Shown piece by piece: positions 36,203-45,046 of a DNA stretch of 64,000 nucleotides; position 1 is the first letter of the stretch, and each line of letters begins with the position of its first letter. The stretch comes from Allorhizobium borbori. GTDB taxonomy: Bacteria; Pseudomonadota; Alphaproteobacteria; Rhizobiales; Rhizobiaceae. Below the pieces are notes generated by a model. It ran no database searches and had not been told where the DNA came from. It worked only from the letters and a program-made list of their open reading frames with translations. A program made the translations under genes and the position numbers. The stretch covers positions 62,001 to 126,000 of the forward strand of contig NZ_JACIDU010000004.1 of the NCBI RefSeq assembly GCF_014196535.1, in the 5' to 3' direction.

Positions 36203-37138
36203 ATGGCATTCAGGAAATACCTCTGGCTCGTGGTCGGCCTCGCAACGATCGGATTTTCCGTATGGCTTCTTTATCACGAGCTGCGCGGCCTATCGTTTGC
36301 CGATCTCAAGGCGGGGTTCGCGGCCATTCCGCTCAAGGGCTGGCTTCTTTCGGGGGGCAGCACTGTCGTCGCCTATGCCGCGCTTGCCGGTTATGACCAT
36401 ATTGCCCTGCTGCACCTGAAGCGGAAGGTGCACTGGCTGTTCATCACCGTCTGCTCCTTCACCACCTATGCACTGTCGCACAATGTCGGTGCCTCGGTCG
36501 TCTCGGGTGCGGTGGTGCGCTACCGGGCCTATACGTCGCGCGGTCTTTCAGTGGCTGAAGTGGGCGTGCTGGTCGCGCTCTGCTCCGGCACTTTCGTGCT
36601 TGGGGTGATCCTGCTTGCGGGGCTCGTTCTGGTCGTCGAGCCGGATATTCTCGTGCGCTTCGCCGATGTGTTGCCCATGGAGTTTTCCAGGGCTTCAGGC
36701 ATCGTATTGCTCGGCGTCGTGGCGCTCTATGTCGTCGGCAGCTTCCTCAAGCTCAGGCCGTTCCGCATCGGGCCGGTCTCTGTGGTTTACCCGCAGCCAT
36801 CCATCGTCGCGCGGCAGCTCGTCATCGGCCCGCTTGAACTCATCGGCGCGGCCGGAATCATCTATTTCGCGCTGCCTGAAGCGGGAAATCCGGGCTTCGT
36901 CGTCGTGCTCGGTATTTTCCTGGTGTCCTTTTCCGCAGCCCTCATTTCGCATGCGCCCGGTGGTCTGGGCGTGCTGGAACTGGTCTTCGTCATGGGGTTG
37001 CCCGATATGGACCCGGCAAGCGTCGTCGTGGCGCTATTGGTCTTTCGCCTGTTTTATCTCATCGTGCCGTTCATCGGTGCGCTTTTCGTCATTCTGCTGT
37101 TCGAACGCGCCCAGTTTTTGGAGAGGCCGAAAGAATAG
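36203..37138 (+). CDS. YbhN/UPF0104-like integral membrane protein (LPG-synthase TM domain)
   Basis: A 311-residue membrane protein with about eight helices matching the flippase-like half of lysylphosphatidylglycerol synthases (SHNVGASVVSGAVVRYRAYTS, SFSAALISHAPGGLGVLELV). It lacks the C-terminal aminoacyl-transfer domain, so it is not a complete MprF or LpiA. Stand-alone members of this family are thought to handle lipids, with no fixed role. It converges with rlmJ, the stops being only 4 bp apart. Confidence 0.85.
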   Translation: MAFRKYLWLVVGLATIGFSVWLLYHELRGLSFADLKAGFAAIPLKGWLLSGGSTVVAYAALAGYDHIALLHLKRKVHWLFITVCSFTTYALSHNVGASVVSGAVVRYRAYTSRGLSVAEVGVLVALCSGTFVLGVILLAGLVLVVEPDILVRFADVLPMEFSRASGIVLLGVVALYVVGSFLKLRPFRIGPVSVVYPQPSIVARQLVIGPLELIGAAGIIYFALPEAGNPGFVVVLGIFLVSFSAALISHAPGGLGVLELVFVMGLPDMDPASVVVALLVFRLFYLIVPFIGALFVILLFERAQFLERPKE

Positions 37139-37142
37139 CGCT

Positions 37143-37994
37143 TCAGTCCTCGCCACGCAGCCAGAAGGCGCGGTGGGAGGCGAATCGGTCTTGCGCCAGC
37201 TTTTCCCTGAGCACCGGCAGAAGCACATGCAACTCGTCCTTCAACGTGTAAGGCGGGTTGACGATGATGAGACCCGAGCCGGTCAGTCCGGTCGTTTCGC
37301 GGTCGGAGCGCACGAGAAGTTCGGCGCACAGCATTTTCGGAATTTCCAGCGCCTGAAGCGCCTCGTGGAACTCGCGGATCGGCGCACCCTTCTTGATGGG
37401 ATACCACAGGCAGAAGGTGCCGCCGGAAAAGCGGCGATAACCCTTGGCGAGCCCGTCCACCAGCCGCTCATATTCGCCCTCGATCTCGAAGGGCGGATCG
37501 ACCAGCACGATGCCGCGCTTTTCCTTGGGCGGCAGATGCGCATTGAGCGACAGCCAGCCATCGAGTTCCGTCACGCGCACCTGATAATCGCCCTCGAACT
37601 GGCGGGCGAGGCGGCGGCAGTCTTCCGGATGCAGTTCCATGGCCGAGAGCCGGTCCTGCGGGCGCATGAGAATGCGGGCGAGCTTCGGCGAGCCGGGATA
37701 GTAGCGGATGCCGCCCTCCGGGTTCAGGCTGCGCACGGCATCGAAATAGGGCGCGAGAAGCGTTGCAACCTTCTCCGGCAGTTCGGCGTCGATCAACCGG
37801 CCGATGCCATCCACCCATTCGCCGGTCTTCTGCGCCTCTTCGGAGGTCAGATCGTAAAGCCCGATGCCGGCATGGGTGTCGAGAATGCGGAACGCCTTGT
37901 CCTTGTTCTGCATGTAGCGGATGAGGAGCGCGAGCACCGCGTGTTTCAGCACGTCGGCAAAATTGCCCGCGTGATAGATGTGCCGGTAATTCAT
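37143..37994 (-). CDS. rlmJ: 23S rRNA (adenine2030-N6)-methyltransferase
   Basis: A 283-residue RlmJ that methylates A2030 of 23S rRNA. The N-terminus MNYRHIYHAGNFADVLKHAV and the catalytic motif LVDPPFE are characteristic, with GLLIV-like NPPYTL and DTHAGIGLYDL as SAM-binding parts. GGAG precedes the ATG at 37994. Only 79 bp separate it from the divergent molybdopterin oxidoreductase gene. Confidence 0.95.
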   Translation of the reverse strand: MNYRHIYHAGNFADVLKHAVLALLIRYMQNKDKAFRILDTHAGIGLYDLTSEEAQKTGEWVDGIGRLIDAELPEKVATLLAPYFDAVRSLNPEGGIRYYPGSPKLARILMRPQDRLSAMELHPEDCRRLARQFEGDYQVRVTELDGWLSLNAHLPPKEKRGIVLVDPPFEIEGEYERLVDGLAKGYRRFSGGTFCLWYPIKKGAPIREFHEALQALEIPKMLCAELLVRSDRETTGLTGSGLIIVNPPYTLKDELHVLLPVLREKLAQDRFASHRAFWLRGED

Positions 37995-38073
37995 GGGTGT
38001 CGCTCCGCGGAAAACTTTTGACCATGGGCAAATCGCCCTTCTGGCCGCTCGTCAAATGGCTTATACAAAACCA

Positions 38074-40188
38074 ATGACAGTTGCGACCCCGATCAGCCCC
38101 AAATTCACCATCGCCCATACGGTTTGCCCGCATGATTGTCCCTCCGCCTGCGCGCTGGAGGTCGATCTCGATGCAGAAGGCCGCGCCGGGCGTTTTCGCG
38201 GATCCAATGCCAACACCTACACGGCTGGCGTCATCTGCGCCAAGGTGGCGCGTTACACCGAGCGGCTCTACAGCCCCGATCGCCTGATGACGCCGAAGCG
38301 TCGCCGGGGCGCCAAGGGCGCTGGCGACTGGCAGGAGATTTCCTGGGAAGCCGCGCTGGACGAGGTGGCGGAAGCCTTCGTGAAAGCGGAAGCCGCGCAC
38401 GGCTCGGAAGCCGTCTGGCCCTATTTCTATGCGGGCACGATGGGGCAGGTGCAGCGCGATTCGATCGAGCGGCTGCGTCATGCCAAGAAATACTCCGGCT
38501 TCATGGGCACGATCTGCACCAACATGGCGTGGACCGGCTATGTGCTGGGCACCGGCGCGTTGCGTGGTCCCGACCCGCGCGAGATCGCGAAATCGGATTG
38601 CGTCGTGCTGTGGGGCACGAATGCGGTGGCGACGCAGGTCAATGTGATGACGCATGCCGTGCGTGCCCGCAAGGAACGCGGCGCGAAGATCGTCGTCATC
38701 GACATCTACGACAACCCGACGATGAAGCAGGCCGACCTGCCGCTGGTGCTGAAGCCCGGCACGGATGCGGCGCTCGCCTGCGCTGTCATGCACATTGCCT
38801 TTCGTGACGGTTACGCCGACCGGGATTATATGGCGAAGTTCGCAGACGACCCGGTAGGACTGGAAGCGCATCTCAAGACGAAGACACCGGAATGGGCCGC
38901 GGGTATCACCGGCCTTTCGGTGGAAGAAATCGAGACCTTCGCCCGCCTTGTCGGCGAAACGAAGAAAACATTCTTCCGCCTTGGCTACGGCTTCACCCGC
39001 CAGCGCAACGGCACGGTTGCCATGCATGCCGCACTGTCGCTGGCGACGGTGCTTGGCTCATGGCAATACGAGGGCGGCGGGGCCTTCCACAATAACGGCG
39101 AAATCTTCCGCTTCGACAAGGCGGCGCTGATGGGCACGGCCTATGCCGATCCGGACATCCGCATGCTCGACCAGTCGCAGATCGGCCGGGTGCTGACCGG
39201 AGACGCCGAAGCGCTCCGCCATCGCGGCCCGGTGACTGCACTGCTGATCCAGAACACCAATCCCATGAACATCGCGCCGGAGCAGCGACTGGTGAAGCGC
39301 GGTTTTGCCCGTGACGATCTCTTCGTTGCCGTGCATGAGCAGTTCATGACCGACACGGCGCAGATGGCCGACATCGTGCTGCCTGCGACCATGTTTGTGG
39401 AACATGACGACCTCTATCGCGGCGGTGGGCACAGCCATATTCTCATCGGCCCCAAGATCGTCGAGCCGCCGCCGACCGTGCGCACCAATCTCTTCGTGAT
39501 CGAGGAACTGGCGAAGCGCCTCGGCGTCGATCACATGCCCGGCTTCGGGCTGACGGAGAAGGAGCACATCGCAAAGCTTCTCGGCCCCTCCGGCACCACG
39601 CTGGAGCGCATTACCGAAGAGCATTGGCTGGATTGCCAGCCGCCCTTCGAAGATGCGCATTATCTGAAGGGTTTCGGCCACAAGGACGGCAAGTTCCATT
39701 TCCGGCCGGACTGGATCAATGGGGTCACACCCAACCGCCCGCCGAAAAGCGTCGGCCTGTTGGGACCGGTCGCGGCCTTGCCGGCGTTTCCCGATCACGT
39801 CGAAACCATCGAAATGACGGATGCGGAGCATCCCTTCCGTCTGGCGACGTCACCGGCCCGCAATTTCCTGAACTCCAGCTTTGCCGAGACGAAGACCTCG
39901 CGGCAGAAGGAGGGCAGGCCGGAAGTGATGGTGAACCCCAGGGATGCGGAGGCTCTCGGCATCGTCCACGGCGATCTCGTGCGCATCGGCAATCCTCGTG
40001 GCGATCTGCGTATTCATGCCAGCGTGACCGAAAGCGTGCGCCCCGGCGTACTCGTCGCCGAAGGGCTCTGGCCCAACAAGGCACATCTGGACGGCGAAGG
40101 CATCAACATATTGACCGGCGCGGACCCGGTCGCGCCCCATGGCGGCGCGGCGGTTCACGATAACAAGGTCTGGCTTCAGAAGGCGTAA
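38074..40188 (+). CDS. Molybdopterin oxidoreductase with [4Fe-4S] cluster
   Basis: A large cytoplasmic enzyme of the DMSO-reductase superfamily: cluster ligands Cys18, Cys22, Cys26 and Cys55 (C-x3-C-x3-C-x28-C), then bis-molybdopterin binding domains and a C-terminal cofactor-binding barrel (VMVNPRDAEALGIVHGDLVRI). No twin-arginine signal is present. The start is uncertain: the ATG at 38074 (704 residues) and one at 38056 both lack a ribosome site; TATACA at 38062-38067 would make 38074 leaderless. The substrate is unknown. The frame continues upstream to 37993. A Nudix gene follows 4 bp after the stop. Confidence 0.85.
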   Translation: MTVATPISPKFTIAHTVCPHDCPSACALEVDLDAEGRAGRFRGSNANTYTAGVICAKVARYTERLYSPDRLMTPKRRRGAKGAGDWQEISWEAALDEVAEAFVKAEAAHGSEAVWPYFYAGTMGQVQRDSIERLRHAKKYSGFMGTICTNMAWTGYVLGTGALRGPDPREIAKSDCVVLWGTNAVATQVNVMTHAVRARKERGAKIVVIDIYDNPTMKQADLPLVLKPGTDAALACAVMHIAFRDGYADRDYMAKFADDPVGLEAHLKTKTPEWAAGITGLSVEEIETFARLVGETKKTFFRLGYGFTRQRNGTVAMHAALSLATVLGSWQYEGGGAFHNNGEIFRFDKAALMGTAYADPDIRMLDQSQIGRVLTGDAEALRHRGPVTALLIQNTNPMNIAPEQRLVKRGFARDDLFVAVHEQFMTDTAQMADIVLPATMFVEHDDLYRGGGHSHILIGPKIVEPPPTVRTNLFVIEELAKRLGVDHMPGFGLTEKEHIAKLLGPSGTTLERITEEHWLDCQPPFEDAHYLKGFGHKDGKFHFRPDWINGVTPNRPPKSVGLLGPVAALPAFPDHVETIEMTDAEHPFRLATSPARNFLNSSFAETKTSRQKEGRPEVMVNPRDAEALGIVHGDLVRIGNPRGDLRIHASVTESVRPGVLVAEGLWPNKAHLDGEGINILTGADPVAPHGGAAVHDNKVWLQKA

Positions 40189-40192
40189 CGAC

Positions 40193-40801
40193 ATGAACGA
40201 CAAGACCAGCGGCATCACCCTGATCGGGCGTGAGCCCCTTTCGCAGGGCTTTGTCAGCCTGGAGCGGTTGACGGTGGAGCAGACCGTGCCCGACGGGCGC
40301 ACCGTCACGCTGCAGCGCGAGGTGCACGACCACGGTCATGGCGCTGCCATCCTGCTTTACGATGCCGCCCGCCGGATCGTCGTTCTCGTGCGTCAGTTCC
40401 GGGCCGGTGCCTTCGCCGCCGGCGAACCGCCGTTCCTGCTGGAAGTGCCGGCCGGGCTTCTCGAAGGCGATCATCCCGAAGAAGCGATCCGCCGCGAAGC
40501 GATCGAGGAAACCGGCTTCTTCGTGGAGCAGGCGCATTATCTGTTTGATGCCTTTGCCAGCCCCGGCACGCTGACGGAAAAGATCGCCTTCTTCGTCGCC
40601 TTCGTCAGTGCCACCGACCGGGTGACGAATGGCGGCGGACTGGATGATGAGCACGAATTCATCGAAGTGGTGGAAGTGCCGCTGGACGAAGCCTTCGCAA
40701 TGATCCGCAGCGGCGGCATCCGTGATTTGAAGACCGTGACGCTCCTGCAATGGGCCATGCTGAACCGCGCGGCACTCGATACTTGCAAGGTGCCGGAGTG
40801 A
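40193..40801 (+). CDS. Nudix hydrolase (NudK / ADP-ribose pyrophosphatase type)
   Basis: A 202-residue hydrolase with the Nudix core REAIEETGF (residues 101-109) preceded by EVPAGLLEGDHPEEAIR. The PAGLLEGDxPE arrangement and length resemble NudK, which splits GDP-mannose and ADP-sugars. The ATG at 40193 lies 4 bp after the oxidoreductase stop, and its own TGA overlaps the next gene's GTG, so the three form one operon. Confidence 0.88.
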   Translation: MNDKTSGITLIGREPLSQGFVSLERLTVEQTVPDGRTVTLQREVHDHGHGAAILLYDAARRIVVLVRQFRAGAFAAGEPPFLLEVPAGLLEGDHPEEAIRREAIEETGFFVEQAHYLFDAFASPGTLTEKIAFFVAFVSATDRVTNGGGLDDEHEFIEVVEVPLDEAFAMIRSGGIRDLKTVTLLQWAMLNRAALDTCKVPE

Positions 40802-41178
40802 GCGAAACGAAGATCCTGTTTGAGCGGGCCGTTCCCATCATCCGCATTTTCGATATCGCCAAGGCCCACGAATTCTATCTGGGCTTCCTTGGCTTCAGCG
40901 TGGACTGGGAGCATCGTTATGGCGAGAATTTCCCGCTCTATACGCAGGTGTCTCGCGGCGGCCTTGCGCTCCATCTTTCCGAACATGCGGGTGACGCCAC
41001 GCCGGGGGGCACGACGGTCGTGTACATGAAAGGTATCCGCGCGCTTCATGCCGAACTGGCCGCGCACCGTTACCGCTACATGAAGCCGGGCCTGGAGGAT
41101 GAGGGAACGCGGCTTGAGGTGCAGGTCACCGATCCGTTCGGCAACCGCATCCGTTTCATGGAAATAAAGGAAAACTGA
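40798..41178 (+). CDS. Glyoxalase/bleomycin-resistance superfamily protein
   Basis: A 126-residue protein with a single vicinal-oxygen-chelate domain (AVPIIRIFDIAKAHEFYLGFLGF, then LALHLSEH and VTDPFGNRIRFME). The start is the GTG at 40798 overlapping the Nudix stop (GTGA). Members bind bleomycin-like drugs or isomerise thiol adducts. The two-Glu/two-His metal set of real glyoxalase I is not obvious, so catalytic function is unproven. It converges with purN. Confidence 0.82.
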   Translation: MSETKILFERAVPIIRIFDIAKAHEFYLGFLGFSVDWEHRYGENFPLYTQVSRGGLALHLSEHAGDATPGGTTVVYMKGIRALHAELAAHRYRYMKPGLEDEGTRLEVQVTDPFGNRIRFMEIKEN

Positions 41179-41198
41179 AAGCCTCGTGGCGGCAAGCG

Positions 41199-41858
41199 TC
41201 AGACGGAAACGATGGACTGTTCCGGCTTCCCGCCGGAGGCGAGGGCGAAAACGGCCTTACCGCCTTCCATCCGCACCTTGCCCTCGGCAAAGAGCTTCAG
41301 CGCTTCCGGATAGACCCTGTGTTCCACGGTCAAGATGCGCGCGGCCAGCGTTTCCGCCGTATCATCAGTCAGAACCGGAACAGCCGCCTGAGCGATGATC
41401 GGGCCCTCATCCATGCCCTCGGTAACGAAATGCACCGTGCAGCCGGCAATCCGCATGCCGGCGTCGATGGCGCGCTGATGCGTGTGCAGGCCGGCGAAGA
41501 GCGGCAGCAGGGCAGGGTGGATATTGATGATCCGCCCCTCATAGGCGCGGATGAACTCGGCACTCAGCAGGCGCATGTACCCGGCGAGGCAGATGATGTC
41601 CGGCGAAAGCCGCGCAAGCTCGGCAAGGATCGCCGCCTCGTGCTCGGCCTTGCCGGCGTAATCCTTGCGGACATGCGCGAAAGTGGGAATGCCGAGCGTA
41701 TCGGCCTTTACCAGCCCGCCCGCATCCGCCTTGTCGGAGATGACGCCGACGATCTCGGCCGGAAAGTCAGGACGCGCCGCCGCTTTGGCGAGCGCCATCA
41801 TGTTCGATCCGCCGCCGGAGATGAGGACGGCGACCCGCTTGCGCGCCGCGCCGCTCAT
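41199..41858 (-). CDS. purN: Phosphoribosylglycinamide formyltransferase
   Basis: A 219-residue enzyme for step three of purine synthesis, transferring formyl from 10-formyl-THF to GAR. The phosphate loop ISGGGSNM, the catalytic INIHPALLP (Asn and His) and [11 protein letters not shown] (Asp) are intact. Its ATG overlaps the purM stop by four bases, so purM and purN are coupled. Confidence 0.97.
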   Translation of the reverse strand: MSGAARKRVAVLISGGGSNMMALAKAAARPDFPAEIVGVISDKADAGGLVKADTLGIPTFAHVRKDYAGKAEHEAAILAELARLSPDIICLAGYMRLLSAEFIRAYEGRIINIHPALLPLFAGLHTHQRAIDAGMRIAGCTVHFVTEGMDEGPIIAQAAVPVLTDDTAETLAARILTVEHRVYPEALKLFAEGKVRMEGGKAVFALASGGKPEQSIVSV

Positions 41859-42928
41859 AGACCAAGCGTGCCCTTGTAGACGACGCCCGGTGCGTCTTCG
41901 CCGCGCGCGATCATGCGGCCGAGCGAAATGACCTTCTCGCCGCCGGCTTCAAGGGCGGCGGTCACAGCGCGCTCGGCATCGGCCGGAACGACGACGATCA
42001 TGCCCACGCCGCAGTTGAAGGTGCGCAGCATTTCCTTCGGCTCCACGCCGCCCGTCTTGGCGAGCCAGGAGAAGACCGGCGGCACGGCGATCGCCGAAAG
42101 GTCGATCTCGGCGGCCAGATGCCTGGGAAGGACACGCGGAATGTTTTCGGGGAAGCCGCCGCCTGTGATGTGGGCGAGCGCCTTGATGCTGCCCGTCTCG
42201 CGGATGGCCCTGAGAATCGGTTTCACATAGATGCGCGTCGGCGTCAGCAGCGCTTCGCCCAGCGTCTTGCCATCGGCAAACGGGGCCGGGGCATCCCAGG
42301 CGAGACCGGAGAGGCCGACGATCTTGCGCACCAGCGAATAGCCGTTGGAGTGAACACCCGACGAGGTGAGGCCGATGATGACGTCACCCTCGGCGATATC
42401 GCCGGCCGGCAGCAGAGCGCCGCGTTCAGCCGCACCCACGGCAAACCCTGCGAGGTCGTAATCGCCGCCCTGATACATGCCGGGCATTTCGGCGGTCTCG
42501 CCGCCGATCAGCGCGCAGCCTGCCTCACGGCAGCCGGCGGCGATGCCGGAGACGATCTCCGCGCCCTGATCCGGGTCGAGCTTGCCGGTGGCGAAATAGT
42601 CGAGGAAGAAGAGCGGCTCGGCGCCCTGCACCACGAGGTCGTTGACACACATGGCCACGAGGTCGATGCCGACCGTCGAATGGAAGTTGGCGTCGATGGC
42701 GATCTTCAGCTTGGTGCCGACGCCGTCATTGGCCGCCACCAGAACCGGGTCCTTGAAACCTGCGGCCTTCAGGTCGAAGAGACCGCCGAAGCCGCCGATC
42801 TCGCCGTCCGCGCCGGGGCGGCGCGTCGAGCGGACGGCGGGCTTGATCTTCTCCACGAGAAGATTGCCGGCGTCGATATCCACGCCTGCGTCGCTGTAAG
42901 TGAGGCCGTTCTTGCCCGGCTTGGTCAT
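41855..42928 (-). CDS. purM: Phosphoribosylformylglycinamidine cyclo-ligase
   Basis: A 357-residue AIR synthetase, the ATP-dependent ring closure of purine biosynthesis. The start at 42928 ([17 protein letters not shown]) follows [45 protein letters not shown] and [13 protein letters not shown] are characteristic. The gene is divergent from the AI-2E transporter across 196 bp, with no PurR-type box that I could identify. Confidence 0.97.
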   Translation of the reverse strand: MTKPGKNGLTYSDAGVDIDAGNLLVEKIKPAVRSTRRPGADGEIGGFGGLFDLKAAGFKDPVLVAANDGVGTKLKIAIDANFHSTVGIDLVAMCVNDLVVQGAEPLFFLDYFATGKLDPDQGAEIVSGIAAGCREAGCALIGGETAEMPGMYQGGDYDLAGFAVGAAERGALLPAGDIAEGDVIIGLTSSGVHSNGYSLVRKIVGLSGLAWDAPAPFADGKTLGEALLTPTRIYVKPILRAIRETGSIKALAHITGGGFPENIPRVLPRHLAAEIDLSAIAVPPVFSWLAKTGGVEPKEMLRTFNCGVGMIVVVPADAERAVTAALEAGGEKVISLGRMIARGEDAPGVVYKGTLGL

Positions 42929-43124
42929 GGGGCTCTCCGCTCTTGAATAGGGGTCCACGGGGGCTTTTCCGAGGCAATTCGCACGGGCGGGGGCGATATG
43001 CAAGGGCAATGCTTGCAATGGCGGGGTTTTTTCACCGCTGTGCGGGCCGATCCACCGCCGGTCCTTGACCCGCTTTACCCCTGCGCCCTATCTCTTGGGA
43101 CATTGCCTCGGGAAGGACCGGAGA

Positions 43125-44252
43125 ATGACGACATCCATCGACAGTGCCAGCCTGAAGCGTCAGGCTCTGTTCTGGGGCTTTGCCCTCCTGCTTTTCATCG
43201 CTTTTCTCATGGTGTTCAGTTCCATTCTCCTGCCCTTCGTGGCGGGCATGGCGCTTGCCTATTTCCTCGATCCGGTCGCCGACCGGCTGGAGCGGCTCGG
43301 CCTGTCGCGCATGTGGGCAACCGTCGTCATCCTGATCGCCTTCGTCATCGTCTTCGTTCTGGCGCTCGTCATCATCATTCCGGTCCTCGCCAACCAGACG
43401 TCGGAATTCATCGCCCGCCTGCCGGGTTACGTGTCCCAGCTTCAGGCGCTGATTGCCTCGTCCGGCGATACGTTCCTGCCGGACTGGGTGAGCGGCCAGG
43501 TCGCGGCGATCAAGGAGAACTTTTCCAAATATCTGGCCGAAGGCGCCGGCTTTCTCGGCACGCTGTTCGGCCAGATCTGGAATTCCGGCAAGGCGCTGGT
43601 CGACATCATCTCGCTCTTCGTGCTGACGCCGGTCGTCGCCTTCTATCTGCTGCTCGACTGGGATCGCATGGTCGCCAAGGTCGATAGCTGGATCCCGCGC
43701 GACAGCGTGCACACAGTGCGCGCTATCGCCGGCGAAATGGATTCCACCATATCCGGCTTCGTGCGCGGGCAGGGGTCGCTTTGCATCATTCTCGGCCTCT
43801 ATTACGGCATCGGCCTGTCGCTGGCGGGGCTGAACTTCGGCTTGCTGATCGGTCTTTTCGCCGGCGCCATCAGTTTCATTCCCTATATCGGTTCCATCCT
43901 TGGCCTCATTCTCGCGGTCGGCGTGGCGCTGGTGCAGTTCTGGCCGGATTATCCGATGATCGCACTGGTGCTCGCCATCTTCTTCACCGGTCAATTCCTG
44001 GAGGGCAACATTCTCCAGCCGAAGCTGGTGGGCAACAGTGTCGGCCTGCACCCGGTCTGGCTCATGTTCGCACTGGTCGCCTTCGGCGCGCTGTTCGGCT
44101 TCGTGGGGTTGATGGTGGCGGTGCCGGCGGCTGCGGTGGTCGGCGTGCTCGTGCGCTTCGCGCTCAGGCGCTATCTTGACAGCGACCTCTATCACGGCCA
44201 TGCCGCGCTTTCGCAGAAAGATGGCCCGGACGCCTCCGGACCGTATAGCTGA
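43125..44252 (+). CDS. AI-2E family transporter (UPF0118)
   Basis: A 375-residue membrane protein with about eight helices: two near the N-terminus, a long amphipathic middle (residues 100-150), then GLYYGIGLSLAGLNFGLLIG and the family motif FIPYIGSILGLI. Members include the autoinducer-2 exporter TqsA and Na+/H+ antiporters, so the substrate is open. GGACCGGAG precedes the ATG at 43125. hdaA starts 19 bp after the stop, and this gene heads the hdaA-ppk-ppx run. Confidence 0.9.
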   Translation: MTTSIDSASLKRQALFWGFALLLFIAFLMVFSSILLPFVAGMALAYFLDPVADRLERLGLSRMWATVVILIAFVIVFVLALVIIIPVLANQTSEFIARLPGYVSQLQALIASSGDTFLPDWVSGQVAAIKENFSKYLAEGAGFLGTLFGQIWNSGKALVDIISLFVLTPVVAFYLLLDWDRMVAKVDSWIPRDSVHTVRAIAGEMDSTISGFVRGQGSLCIILGLYYGIGLSLAGLNFGLLIGLFAGAISFIPYIGSILGLILAVGVALVQFWPDYPMIALVLAIFFTGQFLEGNILQPKLVGNSVGLHPVWLMFALVAFGALFGFVGLMVAVPAAAVVGVLVRFALRRYLDSDLYHGHAALSQKDGPDASGPYS

Positions 44253-44271
44253 GTTGATTGTTTCAGTAGCA

Positions 44272-44985
44272 ATGAGTGACGACAAGAAAGCCCATACGAA
44301 GCGCCCGGCGGCAGAGCAGTTGCCGTTGGCCTTTGCCCATGATCCGGCAACGGGCCGGGAGGATCTGCTGGTTTCCGATCCGCTGACGGCGGCGGTATCG
44401 ATCGTCGATGCCTGGCCGCACTGGCCGTCTCCCGTGGTGGTTCTGACCGGCCCCGCGGGCTCCGGCAAGTCGCACCTCGCTGCGATCTGGCGGGAAAAGA
44501 GCGGTTCTGCAATCATCAGGCCGACGATGGGAAGCGATGCTGCGGCGCTGGCGGCGCAAGGCCCCGTCCTGTTCGAGGATGCCGACCGCGCCGGTTTCGA
44601 CGACACGGAACTCTTCCACGTCATCAACAGCGTGCGCCAGCACGGCACGAGCCTTCTGATGACGGCACGGCTGTGGCCAATGGGCTGGAACGTGGCGCTG
44701 CCGGACCTGAAGTCGCGTCTCAAGGCGGCGACGGTTGTGGAAATCGGGGAACCTGACGAGGACCTGCTCGGCCAGATCATCATCAAGCTCTTTGCCGACC
44801 GCCAGCTCGCCATAGACGAGAAGGTGGTGGCCTATATCGTGCGGCGCATGGAGCGCTCTCTGGCGGCGGCAAACGATATCGTTGACAGGCTGGATCTTCT
44901 GGCGCTTTCGCGCGGTACGCGCATTACCCGCGCGCTGGCCGCCGAGGTTCTGGAACGAAGGGAGGAGGCCTCCGGGACAGATTGA
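44272..44985 (+). CDS. hdaA: DnaA-related replication regulator HdaA
   Basis: A 237-residue protein equivalent to the AAA+ domain III of DnaA without its DNA-binding domain IV. The P-loop GPAGSGKSHL (near residue 60), the Walker B-like VLFEDADRAG and a sensor-containing C-terminal helix bundle are visible. Hda proteins bind the sliding clamp and stimulate ATP hydrolysis by DnaA to prevent re-initiation; the QLPLAF near residue 17 is a fitting clamp-binding motif. It lies between the AI-2E transporter gene and ppk. Confidence 0.93.
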   Translation: MSDDKKAHTKRPAAEQLPLAFAHDPATGREDLLVSDPLTAAVSIVDAWPHWPSPVVVLTGPAGSGKSHLAAIWREKSGSAIIRPTMGSDAAALAAQGPVLFEDADRAGFDDTELFHVINSVRQHGTSLLMTARLWPMGWNVALPDLKSRLKAATVVEIGEPDEDLLGQIIIKLFADRQLAIDEKVVAYIVRRMERSLAAANDIVDRLDLLALSRGTRITRALAAEVLERREEASGTD

Positions 44986-45046
44986 CTGTCATGTTTCCAT
45001 CGCAAACCTGCTATAGTCCGGGATGGTCAGGTTCGGAGGACAAGTG

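Noticed and set aside
36203-37138. Complete lysyl-phosphatidylglycerol synthase (LpiA/MprF)
   Set aside because: Only the membrane half is present; the following gene is rlmJ on the opposite strand, so there is no aminoacyl-transfer domain.
40798-41178. Glyoxalase I (lactoylglutathione lyase)
   Set aside because: The fold matches the superfamily, but the conserved metal ligands of the lyase are not evident, so only the superfamily is called.
43032-44813. Minus-strand open frame of 593 residues antisense to the AI-2E transporter and hdaA genes
   Set aside because: Highly charged low-complexity product; both sense genes have intact motifs and ribosome sites.
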